Below, one piece after another: positions 1 through 5,692 of a stretch of 5,692 bases of DNA; positions within the stretch are counted from its first letter, which is position 1, and each line of letters opens with the position of its first letter. The translations under genes were made by a program, and so were the position numbers. Below the pieces are notes generated by a model. The model made no database searches and was not told the DNA's origin. It saw nothing but the letters and a program-made list of their open reading frames with translations. The stretch spans positions 1 through 5,692 of the forward strand of contig JASFIT010000317.1 in NCBI GenBank assembly GCA_050122535.1, read 5' to 3'. The DNA comes from JASFEQ01 sp050122535 (lineage in GTDB: Bacteria; Desulfobacterota; DSM-4660; Desulfatiglandales; HGW-15).

Positions 1-3000
1 AGGTATGCCGGTATGTCCACATTGATCTCGGGATTTATTTCCTCATGCCATTCCTCACCTTTCAGTTCTGCCACGGTTTGCTCAATCAATTTCATATAGA
101 GTTCATAGCCGATGGCTGCGATATGGCCCGACTGGGTGAAGCCGAGGATATTGCCTCCTCCCCTTATCTTTAGGTCGTGCAGGGCAAGATGAATGCCTGC
201 GCCCAAGTGAGAGAAATCCATAAGGGCCTTGAGCCTTTTTTCGGATTCTCTCGTGAGTTTGGAACCATCTGAAATGAGGAGATAGGCATAGGCGCTCTCC
301 TTGGAGCGCCCGACCCTACCCCTGAGTTGATAGATCTGGGAAAGCCCAAAGCGATCCGTATCGTTAATGATGATCGTGTTGGTGGAAGGGATGTCGAGTC
401 CAGACTCAATAATGGTGGTGCAGACCAAAACGTCAATTTGTTTTCGAAGAAAGCGGATCATGGTCTCCTCCAGTTCCCTCTCCTTCATTTGTCCGTGGGC
501 AATGGCAAATCTGGCTTGCGGGACCAGGCTCGTCAGTTGATTGGCCATATTCTCGATGGTTTGCACCCTGTTGTGGACAAAAAATACCTGTCCCCCCCTG
601 TCCAGTTCAGATTCAATGGCATGGGTGATGGTAGCTTCATCGTACGGGAGGAGATAAGTTTGAATTGCGAGCCGGTCTTCCGGTGGGGTTTCGATGATGC
701 TTAGATCTCGCACGCCCATCAAGGACATATGAAGCGTCCGGGGTATAGGCGTCGCGGTGAGTGCCAACACGTCCACTAAGGCCCGGTATTTCTTTAATGT
801 TTCCTTTTGCTTAACACCAAATCGTTGCTCCTCATCAATGATCAGTAGTCCCAATTCCCTGAAACTAACGTCCTTCTGCAGAATCCGGTGGGTACCTATC
901 AAGACATCAATCTTTCCAGATCTGATCTTCGCAAGGATTTCCTTCTGCTCCGATCTGCTCTTAAAACGGCTTAGGACAGAAACGTTTACCCGATAAGGCT
1001 CCATCCTCAATTTAAAGGTTTCAAAGTGCTGCTCGGCCAGGACCGTGGTAGGGACAAGGAGTGCTACCTGTCTACCATCTAGAACTGCTTTGAATGCGGC
1101 TCTGATGGCCACCTCGGTCTTTCCAAAACCCACGTCGCCACAAACTAACCTGTCCATGGGTCTATCAGATTCCATATCTGATAGGACATCATCAATGGCT
1201 TTGATTTGATCGGGCGTCTCCTCGTGTTCAAAGGTGGCTTCAAATTCCCTAAAGTAGTTGTCTGGACGGGAGAAGGCGTATCCTTTGCGGTATCTCCTTA
1301 GGGCATAGATTTCGACGAGCTTCTTTGCCATTTCCCTTATGGATTTTTTGGCCTTTTTCTTGGCCAGGTCCCAAGAGCGTCCCCCTAAACGATCCAGTTT
1401 AGGGTTTCGTTCATCTGCGCCAATATATTTCTGCAAAATAGTGATGCGGTCAGCCGGGACGTAGAGCCTGTCATTGTGTGCATATTCCACGAGGATGAAA
1501 TCATTGGCCTTTTGTTCTATCTCCATTTTATAGAGACCAGCATACCGGCCTATGCCATGATCCTGGTGGACAACAAGGTCTCCCACATTGATTTGACTAA
1601 AGGCGGTGAGACTTACCCGATCCTCTCCCATTGCGGCTGGTGCCCTGGCGCGGGGCCTTTTTGATCCAAAAATCTCGTCCTCGCTAACGACGTAAATGCC
1701 GAAGTCAGCCCAGGCGAAGCCCTTGGGCAGGCGTCCCAAACAAATACTTAGACCTTTTCCACCGGATATCTGGTTCCATCTGTCAACCAATTCATCCACA
1801 TTGACTTCATAGTTTCTGAGAATCTCTTTGAGGCGATTGGCTTGCTGCACCGTTCGGCAAACAAGGATGACCCGGGAGAAGAGATCCAGCCATTCGGAGA
1901 TTTTTTCGGCCAGAGGCGCCATAGAGACTCTGCCTCTTCCAGCCACCCTCACGTCAAGATCATCATCAATTGTCCAGATTCCCTTGATATGCAATGACTT
2001 TGCTGAAGCCCTCCGTTTCTCAATAGCCAGTGCACTAAAGTCAATACGTTGATAATTCTCAAGGTGTTGATCCAGGTCTGTATCGGATAGGAGAAGCCCG
2101 TCAATCTCAGGAAAGGGACTCTCCCGTTCCTCCGCCTCTTTCCGGTATCTTTGGGATTCCTTTTGAAACCTCTCGCGGAATTTGGTCCTCTCCTTTTCTA
2201 TTCTGTGAGGATCCATAAGCGTGAGAAGTCCATTTCGTGGGAAATAGTCGAACAGAGTGTCAAGGCGGGAGTAAAAATGATTCAACCAACCTTCTTGCCC
2301 CGGGAAGGAGAACATATCCTGGAAGCTTCTTGGTAGCCTGCCCATGGATCTGGCCCTACTTACGTTCTCACGACTCATAAAGATCTCATTGGCAGGCAGG
2401 AGAACCACTTCCTTCAGATGTCCCGTTGACCTCTGGGTTAAAGAATCGAAATGGCGAATGGATTCAATGCGGTCACCCCAGAACTCCAATCGGATAGGCT
2501 GGGGGTAGAGTGGCGGGAATATATCAACAACCCCTCCTCGTACAGAATAATCACCCACCTCCTCCACAAGAGAGGCCCTGAAGTAGCCGGTTGTCTGAAG
2601 TCTTTGCAATAGACTCTCCCTATTCAACTCCTCTCCAACCTCCATGTATTCAAAGGAATTTATTAAGGCGTCTTTGGGTAGAATCCTAATTGTGACTGCC
2701 TCAACTGATGTGACGACAAGGGGATTTGGTTCAGAGGTAAGTGCGTATAGGGCTTGAAGGCGACGGGTGATCACATCCCTGTGCGGGCTCAACCCTGCCA
2801 ATGGGGATATATCATAGATGGGGAAGTCATAGAGCCTCCTCTCCCCCGGCCCCCCGCGTACGAAGGTTTCCGGCAGAAAGAATTCTAACTCCCTATAAAA
2901 CCGATTGGCCTCTTTTGCATCTGGTAAGAGAAGGAGGCAAGGTCTATTCATTTCCGACAATAGTTGGGCCATGAAAAAGACTCTAGCCGCCCCGGATATT

Positions 3001-3077
3001 CCCGTGACTGATAGGTCTTTGACCCCTTCTTCGATCCATCTCTTCAGCTCAACGAGGTTTTGGTTTCTTTGATGCAT
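1..3077 (-). CDS. mfd: Transcription-repair coupling factor Mfd (C-terminus cut by window edge)
   Basis: Mfd is a cytoplasmic ATP-dependent DNA translocase. It pushes RNA polymerase stalled at DNA damage off the template and recruits UvrA for nucleotide excision repair. The frame is open from ATG at 3077 to the left edge, giving 1025 complete codons; family members are near 1150, so roughly 120 C-terminal residues are missing. The N-terminal third is UvrB-like and begins with a degenerate nucleotide-binding loop (TGISGAARVF, no GKT), as is normal for Mfd. The RNA-polymerase-interacting, CarD-like domain follows from about residue 498 (VGDLVVHQDHGIG). The RecG-like motor shows Walker A GDVGFGKT (647-654), DEEQ box (from 748), TATPIPRTL (from 774) and QLRGRVGRS (917-925). 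The TRG translocation motif is near 957-980 (HLGAGI, IRGGGNILG). The frame is the same at both ends and at the motifs I checked, so I see no frameshift. An in-frame GTG at 3101 is a weaker start. The Shine-Dalgarno at 3077 is poor (only GAG about 7 nt upstream). Confidence 0.97.
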   Translation of the reverse strand, partial: MHQRNQNLVELKRWIEEGVKDLSVTGISGAARVFFMAQLLSEMNRPCLLLLPDAKEANRFYRELEFFLPETFVRGGPGERRLYDFPIYDISPLAGLSPHRDVITRRLQALYALTSEPNPLVVTSVEAVTIRILPKDALINSFEYMEVGEELNRESLLQRLQTTGYFRASLVEEVGDYSVRGGVVDIFPPLYPQPIRLEFWGDRIESIRHFDSLTQRSTGHLKEVVLLPANEIFMSRENVSRARSMGRLPRSFQDMFSFPGQEGWLNHFYSRLDTLFDYFPRNGLLTLMDPHRIEKERTKFRERFQKESQRYRKEAEERESPFPEIDGLLLSDTDLDQHLENYQRIDFSALAIEKRRASAKSLHIKGIWTIDDDLDVRVAGRGRVSMAPLAEKISEWLDLFSRVILVCRTVQQANRLKEILRNYEVNVDELVDRWNQISGGKGLSICLGRLPKGFAWADFGIYVVSEDEIFGSKRPRARAPAAMGEDRVSLTAFSQINVGDLVVHQDHGIGRYAGLYKMEIEQKANDFILVEYAHNDRLYVPADRITILQKYIGADERNPKLDRLGGRSWDLAKKKAKKSIREMAKKLVEIYALRRYRKGYAFSRPDNYFREFEATFEHEETPDQIKAIDDVLSDMESDRPMDRLVCGDVGFGKTEVAIRAAFKAVLDGRQVALLVPTTVLAEQHFETFKLRMEPYRVNVSVLSRFKSRSEQKEILAKIRSGKIDVLIGTHRILQKDVSFRELGLLIIDEEQRFGVKQKETLKKYRALVDVLALTATPIPRTLHMSLMGVRDLSIIETPPEDRLAIQTYLLPYDEATITHAIESELDRGGQVFFVHNRVQTIENMANQLTSLVPQARFAIAHGQMKERELEETMIRFLRKQIDVLVCTTIIESGLDIPSTNTIIINDTDRFGLSQIYQLRGRVGRSKESAYAYLLISDGSKLTRESEKRLKALMDFSHLGAGIHLALHDLKIRGGGNILGFTQSGHIAAIGYELYMKLIEQTVAELKGEEWHEEINPEINVDIPAY

Positions 3078-3245
3078 GGTTTTCTCAGAGGCCCCTGCCA
3101 CACGTGTCTGGCTTTGAGCCTTTTGAAAGCAGATGCGTCTCCCAGGTCCAGGGTTTGGGTGGGAACCCCTCGGGCCGTTACCTTCCCCTTGAGAGAGAAG
3201 GAGGGTGGAGCGATTTGTCTCCCATATAAATTGTGCCTAGATAGA

Positions 3246-3274
3246 AGAATATCTAAATAGAAACAGCATGGCAA
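3246..3274 (-). promoter_or_regulatory. Candidate sigma-70 promoter for mfd
   Basis: On the minus strand there is TTGCCA (5/6 to the -35 consensus, at 3269-3274), a 17-bp spacer, then TATTCT (4/6 to the -10 consensus, at 3246-3251). The start of transcription would be near 3239, leaving a leader of about 160 nt before the mfd ATG. The spacing is ideal and the orientation fits, but this is pattern matching only. Confidence 0.4.
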
Positions 3275-3301
3275 GGCGTAAGCCGAGGAACGCTTTGCGG
3301 A

Positions 3302-3332
3302 TTGACATGAATAAGGGTATATACTTTACATT
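3302..3332 (+). promoter_or_regulatory. Candidate sigma-70 promoter for the receiver gene
   Basis: A perfect -35 hexamer TTGACA (3302-3307) points towards the receiver gene. The best -10 choices are TTTACA after 17 bp (3325-3330, 3/6) or TACATT after 19 bp (3327-3332, 4/6). A better-looking TATACT at 3320-3325 is only 12 bp away, too close to pair with this -35. An alternative pairing is TTTACA at 3325-3330 as the -35 with CAAAAT at 3347-3352 as the -10. The leader would be more than 100 nt. Confidence 0.3.
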
Positions 3333-3456
3333 AGAGGCCGGAGTCTCAAAATGGTTTCTAAAAAAATAGATAGGCTGGCAAAGTGGTGTTAGCGTTTGAA
3401 CAAAATATGTGGTAATAAGAGAGCAACCTGCAGGGATTAACCAACGCCTTTGGAAC

Positions 3457-3463
3457 GGGAGGA
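3457..3463 (+). promoter_or_regulatory. Ribosome binding site of the receiver gene
   Basis: GGGAGGA lies 6 nt upstream of the ATG at 3470. It is a strong Shine-Dalgarno at near-optimal spacing and fixes the start of the receiver gene. Confidence 0.8.
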
Positions 3464-3469
3464 TCTCTC

Positions 3470-3835
3470 ATGGGACGCATTCTTGTCATGGAGGATGAGG
3501 CTCAAATGCGAAAGCTGTTACGGCAGGTTTTGGAGGATGCTGGATACGAGGTAGAGGAAGCCTCAGATGGTCTAGAAGGGATACGACTTTATCGCGAAAA
3601 CCCGGCCGACCTGATCATCACGGATATGATCATGCCAAAAAAAGAGGGCATGGAAACCATCTTGGACCTCAAGTTGGAGTTTCCGGATGTGAAGATCATC
3701 GCCATTTCCGGAGGCGGTCGTATCGGACCAGAGCCTTACCTGCAGATAGCAGAAGGGTTTGGTGCGGAGCGTGTATTCATGAAACCCTTCGACATAAAAG
3801 AGCTTTTAACGGCCGTTAAGGAGATAATAGGATAG
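3470..3835 (+). CDS. Stand-alone CheY-like response regulator receiver protein
   Basis: This 121-residue cytoplasmic protein is a single receiver domain that would accept a phosphoryl group from a histidine kinase or phosphotransfer protein. All switch residues are present: acidic pair E8-D9 (MEDE), phospho-acceptor D52 in the DLIITDMIMP strand-loop, the switch Ser at S80 (AISGGG) in place of the Thr of CheY, and K105 followed by P106 (FMKPF). The length is that of a bare receiver, with no DNA-binding or enzymatic output domain: the stop TAG comes just after the last helix (ELLTAVKEIIG). It should therefore act by protein contact or as a phosphorelay intermediate. The loop after strand 4 is glycine-rich, followed by a YLQIAEGFGAERV helix region. 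No histidine kinase gene adjoins it. mfd diverges from it upstream and the ABM gene converges downstream, so it appears to be transcribed alone. The partner is unknown. Confidence 0.95.
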   Translation: MGRILVMEDEAQMRKLLRQVLEDAGYEVEEASDGLEGIRLYRENPADLIITDMIMPKKEGMETILDLKLEFPDVKIIAISGGGRIGPEPYLQIAEGFGAERVFMKPFDIKELLTAVKEIIG

Positions 3836-3902
3836 GGATAACTCAACGAGACCTTTGAAAAACGCCCCTTTTGCCCAATCTCTGCGTCAGACTCAGATTT
3901 TA

Positions 3903-3926
3903 ACCCGCCAAAGAGCTATGGCGGGT
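3903..3926. repeat. GC-rich hairpin inside the palindromic element
   Basis: ACCCGCCA at 3903-3910 and TGGCGGGT at 3919-3926 form a perfect 8-bp stem with an 8-nt loop (aagagcta). Its left strand overlaps the inner arm of the larger element by three bases, so the two structures compete slightly at the junction. There is no following T-run, so it is not a classic terminator by itself. Confidence 0.8.
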
Positions 3927-3936
3927 AAATCCTCGA

Positions 3937-3953
3937 AATACTTATCGTGTATT
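3937..3953. repeat. Small AT-rich hairpin inside the palindromic element
   Basis: AATAC (3937-3941) and GTATT (3949-3953) form a 5-bp stem around the 7-nt loop ttatcgt. It is short and weak alone, but it occupies the second half of the core and completes a cloverleaf-like fold for the whole element. Confidence 0.45.
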
Positions 3954-4067
3954 CCTGTGGTTAAAATCTTCGTCTTCCTTGATCTTGAACAAAATTGATC
4001 GTTTTTTAAAGGTCTCATGTGCATCATTTTAGGGTTTTTGCAGACTCGCTAGAGCTTGGCGATGATA

Positions 4068-4355
4068 TTACCCGTAAAAGTAGATTCCATAATCGGTTGT
4101 CTCGCCCAGCAAGGTGTCAATTTTCTCCTGTATTTGAGCTCTCTCCTTACTTGACGCCCAAGCTCTCCAAACCTCCTCAGACTGCCAAGTGCTTATAACA
4201 ATATAGTCCTCTGGATCATCCACATTCCTTAATGTTTCACCAGAAATATAGCCGGGTTGAGCCGTAGCCTTGGACCTCATTTCTACCAGGAGAGGCAAGA
4301 GCACAGATTCCTTCTCTTTTGGCACCCTCCTTTTAATGATGATTTTTACAGCCAT
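4068..4355 (-). CDS. Small ABM-fold (antibiotic biosynthesis monooxygenase-like) protein
   Basis: This 95-residue soluble protein has the layout of the ABM dimeric alpha/beta-barrel family. A first strand (VKIIIKRRV, about 3-11) is followed by a helix (about 14-32), the typical turn QPGYISGETL (33-42), and the strand DYIVISTWQSEE (50-61) with the family Trp (W57). A second helix with W63 and W66 ends near 83, and a last strand YGIYFYG closes the chain. Members include small heme-, quinone- or polyketide-acting monooxygenases and many proteins with no known substrate. Nothing here identifies a substrate, and catalytic activity should not be assumed. The start is well set by AAGGAGGGG just upstream. 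It appears monocistronic, convergent with the receiver gene and divergent from the membrane sensor. No biosynthetic cluster is visible nearby, which argues against a specialised antibiotic role. Confidence 0.85.
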   Translation of the reverse strand: MAVKIIIKRRVPKEKESVLLPLLVEMRSKATAQPGYISGETLRNVDDPEDYIVISTWQSEEVWRAWASSKERAQIQEKIDTLLGETTDYGIYFYG

Positions 4356-4359
4356 TTTT

Positions 4360-4368
4360 CCCCTCCTT
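4360..4368 (-). promoter_or_regulatory. Strong ribosome binding site of the ABM gene
   Basis: On the minus strand AAGGAGGGG lies just upstream of the ATG at 4355, with its GGAGG core 6 nt away. It is the strongest Shine-Dalgarno in the window and settles the start codon. Confidence 0.8.
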
Positions 4369-4375
4369 TTTCCTA

Positions 4376-4381
4376 ATTATA
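4376..4381 (-). promoter_or_regulatory. Candidate -10 box for the ABM gene
   Basis: On the minus strand a perfect TATAAT lies about 20 bp upstream of the ABM start. Transcription from it would begin near 4369, leaving a leader of about 14 nt with the Shine-Dalgarno almost at the 5' end. No good -35 is present (best is CTGGGA at 4400-4405, 3/6). AT-rich sequence could give this hexamer by chance. Confidence 0.3.
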
Positions 4382-4587
4382 TTTCCTAAGCCTCCCAGGT
4401 CCCAGGTACGCATGCACCAAGAAAGCCACTAAGGTTGCTTCTCCTGGAACTGGTATGGAATGGAGATCCTGGCGTTAAGGAACCTAAATGTCCTAACTCT
4501 CACCACTTATCACATAAATTGGAGACAATGCAAACGCAATATTGTTTTTATCACTCAGGACGTTAATATTCTCATCCGAAGATGATG

Positions 4588-4616
4588 TTGCTAAGGCCTT
4601 TTGTTTCCGTTATGAA
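4588..4616 (+). promoter_or_regulatory. Candidate sigma-70 promoter for the membrane sensor gene
   Basis: TTGCTA (4588-4593, 4/6 to the -35 consensus), a 17-bp spacer, and TATGAA (4611-4616, 4/6 to the -10 consensus) point towards the sensor gene. Transcription would start near 4623, giving a leader of about 115 nt. Hexamer matches are moderate and spacing is ideal. Confidence 0.35.
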
Positions 4617-4738
4617 TAAGCAGGTCCCATGAGCCGGTTTTTCAAAAATGTCCAAGACAATGGGGTCAGGGAGCGGTATCTTTTCATTCTCGTGATTTGG
4701 CTGCTCGAAAAAAAGAAAAAACAATCTCAGGTTGCAGG

Positions 4739-5692
4739 ATGGAAGCCATGAATAAAGAGAGAAACGCCTTCTTAAAAAGCAGTTTGACGGGGCTTTACAC
4801 CCGAAATCTGGGCGCCAATCTGTTGGGCTTTATAATTATTGTGTCGCTGAATGTCTTCACGCCGCTGGCGTTTTTCAGGCTGTTCAGGACCTTCCTTTTT
4901 CTGGAAGGATACTGGAAGGTATTCTTCCTCTTTTTTCCATTTGTCTTCTGCCTGCTTATCCTGTTGCAGCATCGCGTCCAACGCCCGATCACCAAAGCAG
5001 TGGATCTGCTGCGCCAGGGGGCAGGCGTTCCTGAGAATCTGGCAAAAAAGGCGAAACAGAGATTGTTGAACCTCCCTTTTATCATTGTGGTAATGAATCT
5101 GGTAGCCTGGATCATCCTGCCTGCTTTGGTCGCCTCTTCTTTTTACCTTTTCATGGACGCTTCCCCCAGGACCTGTCTTTTCATATTCTTTAGGACGTTC
5201 ATGATTGGCCTGATCGCTGCCGGCCTTTCATTTTTTCTTCTTGAGGATTATTCAAGAAGAAGGTTTATCCCTCTGTTCTTCCCAGATGGGAGACTGGCCA
5301 CTTTGCCAGGAACCCTGAAGTTCCCCATTCGCAGAAAGATCAGCTTGCTGTATCGGGCGGGCACACTCAATCCCATGATCCTCCTAGTGGGCACGCTTTT
5401 TTTTATCGCATGGGAGGCAAAAGGAGGCCATATCCGGGTGGAGCATTTGGTCCGAGATATTTTCGTTTTTGCGCTCATTCTTTGCGTCATCTTTGTCACG
5501 ATCGCCTTAAGATTGAATTCTCTCGTGCAAAAGTCCATTCAATACCCCATAGGGGAGATGCTGCGGATTGTTGAAAAAGTAAAAAGCGGGGATTTTACCC
5601 AGAGAATACGCGTCCTCTCCAATGATGAAATTGGTGTCTTGGGGGATGCGGGAAATGCAATGATCGCAGGACTGGCAGAAAGGGAGAGGATC
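4739..5692 (+). CDS. Six-TM, HAMP-domain membrane signalling protein (N-terminal part)
   Basis: The frame is open from ATG 4739 to the right edge (318 codons) and continues outside. About six hydrophobic segments can be seen: residues about 24-45, 60-77, 112-137, 147-168, 210-226 and 240-258, consistent with an inner-membrane sensor. A HAMP linker follows (about 258-311) with the expected proline (P270) and the DEIG turn (N295-D296-E297-I298-G299). The last residues (GLAERERI) form the exit helix that normally leads into an output domain. HAMP proteins end in a histidine kinase, methyl-accepting, GGDEF or class III cyclase domain. The many-TM plus HAMP layout with this exit sequence resembles adenylate/guanylate cyclases, but the deciding region is not in the window. 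The start is ambiguous: ATG 4739 has CAGG 7 nt upstream, while ATG 4748 (codon 4) has AGGA 8 nt upstream. No signal peptide is evident apart from the first TM segment. The gene is transcribed away from the ABM gene. Confidence 0.85.
   Translation, partial: MEAMNKERNAFLKSSLTGLYTRNLGANLLGFIIIVSLNVFTPLAFFRLFRTFLFLEGYWKVFFLFFPFVFCLLILLQHRVQRPITKAVDLLRQGAGVPENLAKKAKQRLLNLPFIIVVMNLVAWIILPALVASSFYLFMDASPRTCLFIFFRTFMIGLIAAGLSFFLLEDYSRRRFIPLFFPDGRLATLPGTLKFPIRRKISLLYRAGTLNPMILLVGTLFFIAWEAKGGHIRVEHLVRDIFVFALILCVIFVTIALRLNSLVQKSIQYPIGEMLRIVEKVKSGDFTQRIRVLSNDEIGVLGDAGNAMIAGLAERERI

Larger units (their letters stand above)
3078..3469. other. Divergent intergenic region between mfd and the receiver gene
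   Basis: This 392-base stretch holds the 5' sides of two divergent genes. The mfd frame stays open upstream to a TAG at 3237-3239, but without a good start. Overlapping short open frames on both strands between about 3044 and 3274 show no recognisable protein and overlap the mfd start, so I treat them as chance. Candidate promoters lie back to back: the mfd -35 at 3269-3274 and the receiver -35 at 3302-3307. The mfd leader would be about 160 nt and includes the perfect palindrome ACACGTGT at 3100-3107. A second palindrome, CCTGCAGG, lies at 3427-3434 upstream of the receiver. I see no RNA gene. Confidence 0.6.
3848..4016. repeat. 169-bp palindromic element with terminal inverted repeats (MITE/REP-like)
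   Basis: The ends are 17-bp inverted repeats with 16/17 identity: GAGACCTTTGAAAAACG at 3848-3864 against CGTTTTTTAAAGGTCTC at 4000-4016. A second, perfect 11-bp inverted pair lies inside: AGATTTTAACC at 3895-3905 against GGTTAAAATCT at 3959-3969. Both pairs share one centre, with 30 nt between outer and inner pair on each side, so each arm is 58 nt around a 53-nt core. The 30-nt segments also match partly (TTTTG..CAA). The core carries two small hairpins. There is no open reading frame of note and no clear target-site duplication. The element sits 12 nt after the receiver stop and 51 nt beyond the ABM stop, so it may also terminate transcription from one or both sides. It resembles intergenic repeats I recall from deltaproteobacterial genomes, which I cannot check here. 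Confidence 0.8.
4356..4738. other. Divergent intergenic region between the ABM gene and the membrane sensor
   Basis: This stretch of about 380 bases contains no convincing gene. It carries the candidate ABM -10 box and ribosome binding site at its left end, and a candidate promoter for the sensor at 4588-4616. A minus-strand open frame of 38 codons (4493-4609) has no usable start. Other items are a small palindrome CAATATTG at 4537-4544 and a purine-rich A tract at 4708-4720 just before the sensor gene. I see no tRNA-like or riboswitch-like fold. Confidence 0.6.

Noticed and set aside
327..2336. Several plus-strand open frames of 60-125 codons antisense to mfd
   Set aside because: They lie wholly opposite well-conserved mfd motifs and look like antisense shadows of a long, well-supported gene.
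3044..3274. Overlapping open frames on both strands across the mfd start and leader
   Set aside because: They overlap the mfd start region, lack convincing ribosome binding sites, and show no recognisable protein features.
3269..3283. Sigma-54-like promoter (TGGCA, then GC ten bases after the GG) in front of the receiver gene
   Set aside because: The -24 part matches well but the -12 part reads AAGCC instead of TTGCA. The same bases form the -35 of the better mfd promoter on the other strand, and no sigma-54 activator site is visible.
3140..4402. Shared short string TCCCAGGTCC in both intergenic regions (near 3141 and near 4394)
   Set aside because: It is only about ten bases with no common context or spacing to promoters, so chance is sufficient.
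4528..4566. Twelve-codon mini-ORF, a possible leader peptide, with GGAG just upstream
   Set aside because: The GGAG is only 3 nt from the ATG, the peptide shows no attenuation pattern, and no alternative hairpins lie between it and the sensor gene.
4772..5538. Minus-strand and alternative-frame open frames inside the membrane sensor gene
   Set aside because: The plus frame has clear membrane segments and a HAMP domain; the others are rich in Arg, Lys and Ser, as expected of shadow frames.

Overview
The window looks like chromosomal DNA of a moderate-GC Gram-negative bacterium. I lean towards a Desulfobacterota (deltaproteobacterial) lineage. That rests on the general style of the proteins (a stand-alone receiver and a HAMP-linked membrane sensor) and on a palindromic intergenic repeat that resembles, from memory, repeats in that group. 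It is an inference and nothing in the window proves it. No phage, CRISPR, rRNA, tRNA or transposase gene is visible.

Layout. Positions 1-3077 on the minus strand hold most of mfd, the transcription-repair coupling factor: about 1025 codons from the N-terminus, with the last part of the C-terminal domain beyond the left edge. Positions 3078-3469 are a non-coding divergent promoter region. Positions 3470-3835 (plus) encode a stand-alone CheY-like receiver with a complete phosphorylation pocket. Positions 3848-4016 hold a near-symmetric inverted-repeat element with two internal hairpins. It lies between two convergent genes. Positions 4068-4355 (minus) encode a small antibiotic-biosynthesis-monooxygenase (ABM) fold protein. 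Positions 4356-4738 have no convincing gene but contain candidate promoters for both neighbours. Positions 4739-5692 (plus, cut by the right edge) encode a protein with about six membrane segments followed by a HAMP domain. This is the sensor half of a signalling protein whose output domain lies outside the window, perhaps a class III nucleotide cyclase.

How the genes relate. These are four separate transcription units, and no operon is visible: mfd and the receiver are divergent, the receiver and the ABM protein are convergent, and the ABM protein and the membrane sensor are divergent. mfd is a housekeeping DNA-repair gene. The receiver has no kinase or output domain beside it, and the membrane sensor is about 0.9 kb away with the ABM gene between them, so a functional link is only a guess. 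I see no clearly new multi-gene system. The most unusual item is the 169-bp palindromic element.
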